Source: Lachnospiraceae bacterium (GTDB taxonomy: Bacteria; Bacillota; Clostridia; Lachnospirales; Lachnospiraceae). Taken from it: a stretch of DNA of 37,334 nucleotides. Position 1 is the first letter of the stretch, and every line of letters begins with the position of its first letter. The notes beneath the pieces are model-generated. The model had not been told where the DNA came from. It searched no databases and saw nothing but the letters and a program-made list of their open reading frames with translations. The stretch lies in NCBI GenBank assembly GCA_017558205.1, contig JAFYWD010000211.1, forward strand, positions 1 through 37,334. The letters are read 5' to 3'. Positions 17,249 through 24,652 of the stretch are shown here, one piece after another. The position numbers and the translations under genes were made by a program.

Positions 17249-17746
17249 ATGGCAACATATGAAAGTGATGGAAAGCAGTTGGCATATCCATTAACTAAAA
17301 TGAATTTTCTGGTGACTGTGGATGGAATCTCAGGAACTGCTGCTTTTAGTGAGGTAACCGGTGTAGAATCTTCAGTAGATGTAATTGAATTTCGTCAGGG
17401 AAATGCAAACAGTCTGTCACCGGTAAAAATTCCCGGTCTGGTAAAACACGGAAATGTAACCCTGAAAATGGGCTATACATTAGACAGTGCTTTCAAAACA
17501 TGGATTCAGGAATGTGTAAGCGAAGTGCGTGGTGAAATGCCCAGAAATAACGTTCAGATTGAAATGATCGATATTAACGGAGGAGCACCTCAGCAGATGG
17601 CTCAAACCGTAACCGGAACCAGAGTATGGATTTTAACCAATGCATGGGTTGCAAAATACAATGCACCTGATTTAGATGCAAAAACAAGTGATGTAGCAAT
17701 TGAAAGTGTTGAAATTGCTTATGAAGAGCTGATAATTCCTAACTAG
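17249..17746 (+). CDS. Inner tube protein (gp19/Hcp-like)
   Basis: 165 residues with a good AAAGGAGAG site. The pattern FLVTVDGI.GTAAFSEVTG, IEFRQGN......KIPGL.KHGNVTLK.G and the closing SVEIAYEELI match the T4 gp19-like tail tube and Afp1/Pvc1 family. Hexamer rings of this protein stack to form the rigid tube inside the sheath. It sits just after the sheath, as in other CIS loci, and is followed by a 119-base gap with stable hairpins that may protect the sheath-tube message. Confidence 0.95.
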   Translation: MATYESDGKQLAYPLTKMNFLVTVDGISGTAAFSEVTGVESSVDVIEFRQGNANSLSPVKIPGLVKHGNVTLKMGYTLDSAFKTWIQECVSEVRGEMPRNNVQIEMIDINGGAPQQMAQTVTGTRVWILTNAWVAKYNAPDLDAKTSDVAIESVEIAYEELIIPN

Positions 17747-17759
17747 TATAACGGTTTTT

Positions 17760-17789
17760 GTATAACTGCAATAGTATTAACTATTATAC
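17760..17789 (+). promoter_or_regulatory. AT-rich stem-loop / possible weak promoter after the tube gene
   Basis: AATAGT (17770-17775) and ACTATT (17780-17785) form a 6-bp stem with a 4-base loop, flanked by GTAT/ATAC arms (17760-17763, 17786-17789). The same bases contain TTGTAT (17758) and TATTAT (17782) with an 18-base spacer, a weak promoter-like pair. I cannot tell which, if either, matters. Confidence 0.3.
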
Positions 17790-17800
17790 AGGAAGAATAA

Positions 17801-17829
17801 GGGAAGCACTGAGAAATTCAGTGTTTCCC
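17801..17829 (+). promoter_or_regulatory. Stable 12-bp hairpin between tube and assembly genes
   Basis: GGGAAGCACTGA (17801-17812) pairs with TCAGTGTTTCCC (17818-17829) over 12 positions with one G-U, with loop GAAAT. No T-run follows, so it is unlikely to be a full Rho-independent terminator. It is well placed to protect the 3' end of the sheath-tube message or reduce read-through, which would help give far more sheath and tube than baseplate proteins. Confidence 0.6.
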
Positions 17830-17865
17830 AAGCTTCTGAGAATTGATACAGAAAGGAAATAAATC

Positions 17866-18228
17866 GTGGAAACAGTTTATGAATTTACGCTTCCCAAGGG
17901 CTATATGGATAGTATGGGAAATCTTCACAGAAAAGGTAAGATGCGTCTGGCAACGGCAGGAGATGAAATCAGTGCTACCAGAGATCCCAGAGTATTAAGT
18001 AATCCCTCTTATTTAACCATTGTAATCTTAGGAAAGGTAGTTACCCAGCTGGAGGGTGTAGAAATGGTAAGTGCCAGTCTGATAGAAAAATTATTTACCG
18101 CGGACCTGGCATTTTTACAGGATATGTATCAGAGAATAAATGATATTGAACCTCCTACCATGGAAGTAGTATGTCCCGATTGCGGGAAAATACATCAGGT
18201 ACCCATAAATTTTACCGTGGAGGGATAA
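17866..18228 (+). CDS. CIS/phage tail assembly protein, with a CxxC-H motif at the C-terminus
   Basis: 120 residues from GTG 17866 with AAAGGA 8 bases upstream. The opening FTLPKGYMDSMGNLHRKGKMRLATAGDEI and the following DPRVL.NPSYLTIVILGKVVTQL and DLAFLQDMYQRIN blocks match the small tail-assembly protein found beside the tube in eCIS and some Myoviridae-like loci. The final 25 residues add a CPDCGKIH zinc-knuckle-like half-motif. It has no membrane or export signal. Its stop is two bases before the inferred start of the DUF6760 gene and its end holds that gene's ribosome-binding site. Role in assembly is by family; the exact function is unknown to me. Confidence 0.8.
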   Translation: METVYEFTLPKGYMDSMGNLHRKGKMRLATAGDEISATRDPRVLSNPSYLTIVILGKVVTQLEGVEMVSASLIEKLFTADLAFLQDMYQRINDIEPPTMEVVCPDCGKIHQVPINFTVEG

Positions 18229-18233
18229 GACTG
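18219..18233 (+). promoter_or_regulatory. Ribosome-binding site and probable CTG start of the DUF6760 gene
   Basis: GGAGGG (18219-18224) is followed after six bases (ATAAGA) by CTG (18231-18233), and the next codons encode YPEEELYKEM, where homologues normally begin. The only in-frame ATG codons are too early (18171, deep inside the previous gene, with no clear site) or too late (18261, removing conserved residues). This favours initiation at CTG coupled to termination at 18228. Confidence 0.45.
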
Positions 18234-18434
18234 TATCCGGAGGAGGAATTATATAAGGAAATGTCATTTATTTCTTATTATTTTCACTGGAGCAGTGAGG
18301 ATGTTATGGGATTGGATCATGCCAGCAGAAGACGATGGTGCGGCCAGATTTCCCAGATCAATCAAAATCTTAATCCCTCAAAAGAAAATAAAAAAGAAAA
18401 AAGTATTTTAGATATGAAAGCAACCAGAAGATAG
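18231..18434 (+). CDS. DUF6760-type small CIS protein (probable non-AUG start)
   Basis: About 67 residues. The core LYKEMSFISYYFHWSSEDVMGLDHASRRRW matches the short eCIS family I know as DUF6760 (LYEE.A.IAYHFHW....ILDLEH..RRRW). It is a soluble helical protein with a basic, Lys/Asn-rich tail. The frame extends back to ATG 18171, overlapping the assembly gene by 58 bases, but the best ribosome-binding site points to CTG 18231. ATG 18261 is a conservative alternative. The gene sits between the assembly protein and the second tube-like protein, as usual for such clusters. Function is unknown; its fixed position suggests a chaperone or adaptor for tube or sheath assembly. Confidence 0.72.
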   Translation: MYPEEELYKEMSFISYYFHWSSEDVMGLDHASRRRWCGQISQINQNLNPSKENKKEKSILDMKATRR

Positions 18435-18446
18435 GAGAGCAGTAGC

Positions 18447-19751
18447 ATGAGTGGCGGCAATTATGTAGCATATAATCTGGGGTTAAATCCGGCAGTAAAT
18501 TTTAATTTTATGCTAAGGGTAGAAGGTGTTTTTGATTTGCCCTGTAAAAGTGTCCGTGCCTTTCAAAAAGAAAATGAATATGAATATATTCAGGAGGGCG
18601 GATTAAATGATTATGTACATATGAGAAGAAAGCCCATTTCCAAACCTTTTACCATACAGATAGAAAGATATGTGGGAGTGGATATGCTGGATCCTTTGGC
18701 CAATGGAACGGAGCTGGTGCTTCCTTTAATTCTTTATGTAAACCGTTACAGTGTTTATAAAGAATTTCATCCTGTAAGGACCTATGTATTTTCCGGCTGT
18801 ACCGTAATGTCCAAGGAATATGGGGAGCTGAATGCTGAACAAAGCGGTCTTTTAGTAGAAACTACCACCATTGCTTATCGTGAAATGTATACTCTGGAAA
18901 ATATTGCTACCAGCTTTGTCACTGAAGATACTTGGGAATTCAATGGTACTTCAAAAGAAGGCAGAGGTAAGAGGAAGGCAAATACCGAAGGTCATGGAGA
19001 AAAAGAAAGCAGTAAGGCTGCCATGGCAGAGAAAGCAAAGAAATGGATCTTCAGTGGCGGAAATACCCATAAGGAATTAAGCAGGCAAGAAGAAACAGGG
19101 GAGCCAAAAGATCAGGAAGCTATTCCTGCCTTTATGGGAATCGGTCACAGCAGTAAAAGTGCAGAAGACAGCTATAAAAAAGAGATTAGAAAGGCATCAA
19201 TGCCAAGGGAAAAATACAGCTTTAAAGAAAATTATAAAGAGAATCTTCGAGCCAAGACAGATGAGAATGAGGCAACCATAGAGGAGAGAAGAAAAGAAGC
19301 GAAAAAATGGACATTTTCCGGTGGAAATACGGAAAAAGCAATAAAAGAAAATGAGAAGGAAAACCATCTCATAAGTGATAATGAGCAGCAAACAGGCGTG
19401 CAGGCATCCTCAGGATTTTTGGGAAATAATGCACTCAGTAAGAGTGCAGAATATACAAGAACTCAGGAAGTCAGAAAGAGTCAGATGCCTAATTCAAAAT
19501 ATAAATATAAAGAAGATAAAACGAAAAATAAGCGGGCAGTCATCAATGAAGCAGAGACTTCCAAAGAAACAATGGAAGGAAAAGCAAAAAAATATGATAT
19601 TGTCATGAACACCGGTAAAAGTGCCAAGGGCAGTGACGGTGCCAGAGAAAAAAAGGCATTTGAAAAGCAAGCCAAACGTTGGCCTGATGTATCCAGTGCC
19701 ATGACAGTAGAGAAATTTATGAATACGAAAAAGATGGGTGGCAAACAATAA
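18447..19751 (+). CDS. Second tube-like (gp19-fold) protein with a repetitive, charged C-terminal tail
   Basis: 434 residues. Residues 1-155 are a tube-fold protein of the Afp5-like class (LNPAVNFNFMLRVEGVFDLPCKSV, then PISKPFTIQIERYVG, then LLVETTTIAYREMYTLENI), which typically links tube to baseplate. The remaining 280 residues are polar and probably disordered: AKKW.FSGGNT occurs at 197 and 285 and in decayed form at 380, and SKSAE......EIRK..MP..KY.FKE at 236 and 331. Afp5-class proteins are normally only about 150-170 residues, so the extension is unusual. It could bind the long coiled-coil protein encoded next, fill the tube lumen, or carry cargo; these are inferences. AGGAGAG precedes the ATG. 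Confidence 0.85.
   Translation: MSGGNYVAYNLGLNPAVNFNFMLRVEGVFDLPCKSVRAFQKENEYEYIQEGGLNDYVHMRRKPISKPFTIQIERYVGVDMLDPLANGTELVLPLILYVNRYSVYKEFHPVRTYVFSGCTVMSKEYGELNAEQSGLLVETTTIAYREMYTLENIATSFVTEDTWEFNGTSKEGRGKRKANTEGHGEKESSKAAMAEKAKKWIFSGGNTHKELSRQEETGEPKDQEAIPAFMGIGHSSKSAEDSYKKEIRKASMPREKYSFKENYKENLRAKTDENEATIEERRKEAKKWTFSGGNTEKAIKENEKENHLISDNEQQTGVQASSGFLGNNALSKSAEYTRTQEVRKSQMPNSKYKYKEDKTKNKRAVINEAETSKETMEGKAKKYDIVMNTGKSAKGSDGAREKKAFEKQAKRWPDVSSAMTVEKFMNTKKMGGKQ
19032..19620 (+). repeat. Imperfect tandem protein-coding repeat (about 88-95 codons)
   Basis: Within the tube-like protein, two related units (about 19036-19298 and 19299-19583) share the order AKKW.FSGGNT, then SKSAE, then RK..MP..KY..KE. 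A third, partial unit starts at AKKYDIVMNTGKSAK. Divergence between units is high enough that slippage is unlikely; this looks like an old duplication. Confidence 0.6.
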
Positions 19752-19775
19752 AACAATATCGGGAATGAAAACAAT

Positions 19776-21713
19776 ATGCTGATAATAAAGGAACCTATTA
19801 AGCTGAAATGCCGGGAAAACATAAAGACGGTCAATCAGAGCTTTTATCATAAGATTATGGATCATTATCATCTTATGAATGCGAATTTTAAAGAAGGTGA
19901 GTTTTTACATCTTGTAACCTCGCCTCCGGAGGTATACCTGGCAACTCAGGAAATGCAATCGGTTATAAATCAAACTTCAATTTATGATAATAAAGAACTA
20001 AAAATAGAAATGATTAATAATCTGTTAAACCGTATGTCTATGTCGGAACAGGTTTCTATCACTTATCAGGATAAAATATATATAGATAATATGCTGAGAA
20101 AGCTGGGGATAAAGAATACATCTTATTTTATTCAGCAGATAAATCAGCAAAAGACAGTAAATCAGAATTTGGAAAATAAGATTGAAAGATACTGGAATCT
20201 GTTGACCAATATTAATAAAGAATATGACTATGAAGAAGAAATTACCAGCCTCATAGAGAAAAAGAATGAGGAACAGAAGACAGAATACCAAAATTATCTT
20301 CATCAATGGATTATGAACCGTTTAAATACGGGAGTTATCTATCGTATAATGGAGAACTTTAATAATACCTCTAATTATGATCAAAGAAGCATTAACAGAA
20401 ATCAGCTGATACTTTCTGAACAAAAGAAGATATCTCACCAAATCTTTTTAAACCAGCTGGAGAATTATTTTAGTGAAGAAGAAATTCCGTTTGTATATTT
20501 AGAAAATAACTCTTATGAGAGGGTAGAAAATATAGAAGAAAGCCATCGGGAAGAAAATATTAACCGTCAGCTCACCCAGGCAGTGTTATACCGGCTGTTG
20601 AACAGTATTCACATGGAGAGGATTACTAATCACCGTAAAGAAGAACAGAGCTGGATAAACATGAAAGAAAGTCTGTATGAGACTGCAGAAAATACCTTGT
20701 TTAGAATGGAAAATCAAGTAGTAAATTATTTTAATGACAGTAGGAAAAGTGAGTTTTTTACAGCCAATAACTACGAGAAGACTTCTGTAACATCAAATAA
20801 TAGTTTTATACAGGAAACACGGATTCATCCGGAAGCAATCAGTGAAAAGAGAAGAGAAGAGGAAGCTTCCCTACAGCAGGAGAAAGAGATAGAAGAGGTA
20901 AACCGGATTTATCAGCAGCTGGAAGAAATTAATAAAAAAAATCTGGAAAATCTGGAAATTTATCAAAGCTTTTTAAAAGATAACAAAGAAACAGTTCAAA
21001 GAAATATAAAAACGGTGGAAGAAAGAAGGGAAGAAAGTCTCAGAGCCCTTCATGCACCACAGGAACTGTTGATGGAATATAGACAGGAAGCAAGCCGCCA
21101 ACAGGAGGAAGAACAGAAGGAAAAGAACCAGAGACATCGTCTTCTTCCGGAGGAAACGAGAAAAATCTATGAAGTCATAGAACAATATCAGAAAAATGGC
21201 GGAGGAGAGTTTTCCGCACAGATAGTAAAAAATGATTTGGAAGGTCTGGTGAGAGATACTCATATTATTCACACTCACCAAAAGCAAAGAGAAGAAGATA
21301 AAGAAGAACTTATTATAAAAGAACGGGAAGAGAACAATAAGGTTCTGGAAAAGTGGAAGCAGGAAAAACAGGTAACAGCCACTCCTGTGGAAACGGTAAA
21401 AAAAGAGGCAGGAGTTTCCCTGGTACATAAGCAGATGCAGCAGACGCTGGAGGAAGAGGTACTGCAAAGGCTGCTGGAGGAGAACAGAACCATCCTTGAA
21501 AAACAAAGTAATCAGGAAGTAGTTCATCAGGAGAAGATAAAGGTTACTACCATTCAACAGGAAGAGAAGAACTATATTGTTCAGAATAATAAAAAAGAAA
21601 TTACGGAAATGATTGATCAGGGAGTAAGACGTCAGATCGGAAGTATTTCAGAGCAGGTTTATAACCGTTTAGAAAAGAAGCTTAGTAATGAAAAAAAGAG
21701 AAGAGGTTTTTAA
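19776..21713 (+). CDS. Long Gln/Glu-rich coiled-coil protein, candidate tape measure or tube-associated protein
   Basis: 645 residues. After a short start, the segment HLVTSPPEVYLATQEMQSVINQ is followed by almost unbroken helix rich in Glu, Gln, Asn, Lys and Arg, with repeated heptads to the end. There are no signal peptide, membrane helices or enzymatic motifs. Initiation at ATG 19776 is uncertain because the nearby purine site (GGGA) is weak and about 12 bases away. It lies between the tube-like adaptor and the CIS tube-adaptor pair. No Afp14-like tape measure is otherwise present and this is the only long helical non-exported protein, so it is my best candidate for length control. It lacks the hydrophobic stretches common in phage tape measures, so a scaffold is equally possible. 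Confidence 0.6.
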   Translation: MLIIKEPIKLKCRENIKTVNQSFYHKIMDHYHLMNANFKEGEFLHLVTSPPEVYLATQEMQSVINQTSIYDNKELKIEMINNLLNRMSMSEQVSITYQDKIYIDNMLRKLGIKNTSYFIQQINQQKTVNQNLENKIERYWNLLTNINKEYDYEEEITSLIEKKNEEQKTEYQNYLHQWIMNRLNTGVIYRIMENFNNTSNYDQRSINRNQLILSEQKKISHQIFLNQLENYFSEEEIPFVYLENNSYERVENIEESHREENINRQLTQAVLYRLLNSIHMERITNHRKEEQSWINMKESLYETAENTLFRMENQVVNYFNDSRKSEFFTANNYEKTSVTSNNSFIQETRIHPEAISEKRREEEASLQQEKEIEEVNRIYQQLEEINKKNLENLEIYQSFLKDNKETVQRNIKTVEERREESLRALHAPQELLMEYRQEASRQQEEEQKEKNQRHRLLPEETRKIYEVIEQYQKNGGGEFSAQIVKNDLEGLVRDTHIIHTHQKQREEDKEELIIKEREENNKVLEKWKQEKQVTATPVETVKKEAGVSLVHKQMQQTLEEEVLQRLLEENRTILEKQSNQEVVHQEKIKVTTIQQEEKNYIVQNNKKEITEMIDQGVRRQIGSISEQVYNRLEKKLSNEKKRRGF

Positions 21714-21737
21714 AAGTAAAAACCGGAGATAAGGTTT

Positions 21738-22598
21738 ATGAATAGTTTAGCTAATCTGGGAAAAGGAATTACCGGAAATATTTCAAAGGCCATGATATTT
21801 GTAAGGGATATTAAACCGGGAGAACAGGTATCCACCTTACAGGAAGGAAAGGCTAAGGCAGAGGATTTACAAAAAAAATTGTTGGCAGAAACGAAAAAAG
21901 CTTTAAATTCTGCCGGAGTTTCTCAGTCATTAGGTACCAAAAGTTTTTCTTCCCTTACAGGAAAGAACGGAATTATGAATAATTCCGGTTTTATTGCCCT
22001 GGAGGTACAGTTCAATCCAAGCAGTATCCAAATGGAAACAGTAGCAGGTAGAGAGGTTGAGTATGAGGGAGGTAATCTGGGAAGCAGAAGCGGCAATCAG
22101 TTTGTACAGATTCATCATCCGGCTTCCACAACTATGAACTTTCAGTTGATCTTTGATGAAGTAAATCCTGCAGATGCTTTTATGCTTGAAAATCTGGCAC
22201 CTACAGCAGGAAATGCACTTTCAACAGTAGCCAGTGGATTTAAAAAGCTGACCAATCACGATTATACGGTACAGGATAAGATGGATGGCTTTATGTCTCT
22301 GTTGACCAGAGATATTACAAGGCAGGTAATCTTTTTTTGGGGAAAAACCTGTTTTGCAGGAGAATTAATCGGAGTCAGCAGTAAATATACCATGTTTAAT
22401 AAAAAGGGCAGACCTATACGCGGACTTGTAAATCTTTCCATCAGACAGGGAGAAGATGAGGGATACAGCCAACAGGCAAAGTATTGGAAGGATGCCTTTG
22501 ACAAAAGCTTTGGAAAAGCAGGTGTCAATGCAGCTACAGGGAAGGCAGGAACTTTGATGAAAGCCACTAATAATAATTTCCTGAATTTAAATTTATAG
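21738..22598 (+). CDS. CIS tube-adaptor protein (Afp7/gp53-like N-domain), copy 1, no LysM
   Basis: 286 residues. The core (FIALEVQFNPSSIQMET, then TTMNFQLIFDEVNPADAFM, then RQVIFFWGK..FAGEL.GVSSKYTMFN..G.PIRG.VNLSIRQ) matches the Pfam-style CIS tube protein family that is normally fused to a LysM domain in Afp7/Pvc7. Here the chain stops after a short Gly/Asn-rich tail with no LysM. In known particles this protein sits between tube and spike. A helical, Lys-rich stretch (about 20-60) precedes the core. It lies 24 bases downstream of the coiled-coil gene and directly upstream of a paralogue. Confidence 0.88.
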   Translation: MNSLANLGKGITGNISKAMIFVRDIKPGEQVSTLQEGKAKAEDLQKKLLAETKKALNSAGVSQSLGTKSFSSLTGKNGIMNNSGFIALEVQFNPSSIQMETVAGREVEYEGGNLGSRSGNQFVQIHHPASTTMNFQLIFDEVNPADAFMLENLAPTAGNALSTVASGFKKLTNHDYTVQDKMDGFMSLLTRDITRQVIFFWGKTCFAGELIGVSSKYTMFNKKGRPIRGLVNLSIRQGEDEGYSQQAKYWKDAFDKSFGKAGVNAATGKAGTLMKATNNNFLNLNL

Positions 22599-22617
22599 TA
22601 ATACAGGGTGAAAAGAT

Positions 22618-23463
22618 ATGGATGTAAAAAGAGGCATAGCAGAGGCCGCCAGCGGTGCACTGGGAAATATTGAAAAAGCGATTATAGAAATTATTGACTG
22701 TCGCAAAAGAGAAGTGGTCAAGGATGCCCCGGTATTTGCAGGTGGCGGAAAAGCCCCGGCTTTGGGAAAAAGTACAGGAAGCTTGGTCCTGGCAGATACT
22801 ACCATGGCAAAGCTTACAAAAAATGGAATTCTTGACAATAGCTATCAAAAGATAGGAACAACAAGGAAGTTTTTTTATGTACAGTTTAATCCTTCAGAGT
22901 TATCCCTGTCAGGGTATGGAGGAGGTATGATGCCGGTACATAACTTTGCCCAAAATCCTTCGGGAGAAGGGAAGGATTCCTCAGCTATGAAGGAGCTGAA
23001 GGTAAGAATTACCATGGATATCAAGCTGATCTTTGATCATGTCAATGTAAAGGATGCTTTTATGGCAGAGCGCTTAAATACAGCGCCCACCGCGGTGACC
23101 ACCGGAATGGTGCAGGCAGGCTTAAAACTGGCCAATAAACTGGATTATTCTGTACAAAAAGAGGTAGAGGGATTTATTGCTGCTCTTCGCTGTCCCAGTA
23201 CAAGAAAAATTAATTTTTACTGGGGAGATATGTTTTACGGGGGAATTTTGCACAGGGTATCCAGTCAGTATACTATGTTTAATCTGGATGGAGAGCCCAT
23301 AAGAGGAGAAGTACATCTGTCCCTTACCTGTGCCGATGAGGAAATCTCGGAACTTAAAATGGGAAGGTGGCAGAAGCAGTACCAAAAGGCTTTTCAAAAT
23401 CAAAGTCAAAGCTATGTAAAAAATGCTCAAAAAGTTGGAAATTTATTGAATTTTAATATCTAG
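22618..23463 (+). CDS. CIS tube-adaptor protein (Afp7/gp53-like N-domain), copy 2, no LysM
   Basis: 281 residues, paralogous to the upstream gene: both share a QFNPS strand, MDIKLIFDHVNVKDAFM versus MNFQLIFDEVNPADAFM, FYWGDMFYGGILHRVSSQYTMFNLDGEPIRGEV versus the equivalent block in copy 1, and an LNFNI-type C-terminus like LNLNL. A Gly-rich stretch (GYGGGMMPVHNFA) after the first strands is unique to this copy. No LysM domain is present. Two such adaptors probably form successive rings, or a mixed ring, between tube and spike hub. ATG 22618 follows the previous stop by 19 bases with an AGGGTG site. Confidence 0.88.
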   Translation: MDVKRGIAEAASGALGNIEKAIIEIIDCRKREVVKDAPVFAGGGKAPALGKSTGSLVLADTTMAKLTKNGILDNSYQKIGTTRKFFYVQFNPSELSLSGYGGGMMPVHNFAQNPSGEGKDSSAMKELKVRITMDIKLIFDHVNVKDAFMAERLNTAPTAVTTGMVQAGLKLANKLDYSVQKEVEGFIAALRCPSTRKINFYWGDMFYGGILHRVSSQYTMFNLDGEPIRGEVHLSLTCADEEISELKMGRWQKQYQKAFQNQSQSYVKNAQKVGNLLNFNI

Positions 23464-23473
23464 GGGAAGAATA

Positions 23474-24637
23474 ATGGCTACCTTTAATTATACAGAACTG
23501 AAAAATAAATATGACAATTTTGCTTATCCTTTTTCTGTGGTTGAAATTAATAATAAGGATATCAGTAAGGATAAGAATGGTTTGGTGGTTTCGGACCTTA
23601 TGATTGAGCTGACCAGTGGCTTTGAAGCTTCTCTTGCTAATTTTTCTATCTATAACTGCTATGATAATGACAGCAGTCAGTTTGAAATTGATAAGGTAAA
23701 AAAGTACATTATGCTGGGAGCCTTAGTAAAAATTTATGTAGGCTACGGAAAAAGCTGCCGAGAGGTTTTCAGAGGCTTTATTTCCCAGATACGTTTTTTT
23801 TCGGGAAAATATAATGTACCAGGAATAGAGGTTACAGCCATGGATGTAAAGGGAATTATGATGGCAAATAATAATTCCTGCCAGCTGAAATCAGAATATT
23901 TTTCAGATGCAGTTCGTGAAATCTTTCAAAAAAAGGCTTATACAGGACTCCAAACCTCGGATATCATCAGTAGACTGGATATTAGTGCTACCCCGGACAA
24001 GGTTTCTTTGGGAGGCACCTCCCAACAGAGCAAGGCCAGTGATAAAACTATTGAAATGGTTTGCGAAAGTGATTATGAATTTGTGGTAAAGGCAGCCAAG
24101 AAATTTAACTATGAATTTTTTTCCATTGGCGGCACGGTATATTTCAGAAAAGCCAAGGAAAATAGTGATATTTTGCTGGAAGCAGCTCCTAATACCGGCT
24201 TAAGAGGCTATGAAATTACTTATGATATTACCGGTCAGACAGAGTCCATTGAGGTAAGAAGTATGGATGCAGGAAAGGCTCAGGTGATTACTACCCAGGC
24301 CAGGCTGAATCCTAAGCTGACCCAGGGAGGAAAGGCAAAAGCTTTACTGAGAGAGTCTAAGAAGAGTTATATCGACCCAACTGTCAGTTCCCGGAAAGAG
24401 GCACAGTATCGTCTGGATTATCTGAAGGAAGAAATGATGTTTCGCCTGGGAAGTCTGGAAGCAGAGTTTTTAGGTTTACCGGAGTTGATTCCCGGTAGAT
24501 TTATAAAGATGAAGGAGATGGGAGATATGGTTTCCAATACCTTTTATATTGTTTCAGTAACTCATACCTTAGACACGGAAACAGGCTTTACAACAAAGAT
24601 TAAAGGAAAAGCATCAGGGATGGGAAATATAATCTAG
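23474..24637 (+). CDS. Spike hub protein, gp27 / phage late control D-like
   Basis: 387 residues. The N-terminal beta domain (FNYTELKNKYDNFAYPFSVVEIN..D, then LASNFSIYN-like, then VKIYVGYG..CREVFRGFIS) and later VKAAKKFNYEFFSIGGTVYFRK and RLGSLEAEFLGLPELIPGRFIKM are typical of the gp27/late-control-D half of VgrG-type spikes. It is the trimer hub that binds the tube adaptor. In Afp8/VgrG this is fused to the gp5-like half; here it is a separate gene, 15 bases from that partner. ATG 23474 has a GGGGAAG site. Function is by family homology. Confidence 0.9.
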   Translation: MATFNYTELKNKYDNFAYPFSVVEINNKDISKDKNGLVVSDLMIELTSGFEASLANFSIYNCYDNDSSQFEIDKVKKYIMLGALVKIYVGYGKSCREVFRGFISQIRFFSGKYNVPGIEVTAMDVKGIMMANNNSCQLKSEYFSDAVREIFQKKAYTGLQTSDIISRLDISATPDKVSLGGTSQQSKASDKTIEMVCESDYEFVVKAAKKFNYEFFSIGGTVYFRKAKENSDILLEAAPNTGLRGYEITYDITGQTESIEVRSMDAGKAQVITTQARLNPKLTQGGKAKALLRESKKSYIDPTVSSRKEAQYRLDYLKEEMMFRLGSLEAEFLGLPELIPGRFIKMKEMGDMVSNTFYIVSVTHTLDTETGFTTKIKGKASGMGNII

Positions 24638-24652
24638 GCTAAGGGAGGCTTT

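Noticed and set aside
17801-17829. Rho-independent terminator
   Set aside because: Strong stem but no T-run after it; kept as a structured RNA element.
19032-19620. CRISPR or DNA-level tandem repeat array
   Set aside because: Repeats are long, diverged and in frame within a protein; no short identical repeats with unique spacers occur anywhere in the window.
20973-21557. Minus-strand ORF of 194 residues
   Set aside because: Antisense to the coiled-coil gene; Phe/Leu-rich composition is what the reverse of Glu/Lys/Gln codons gives, with no ribosome-binding site.
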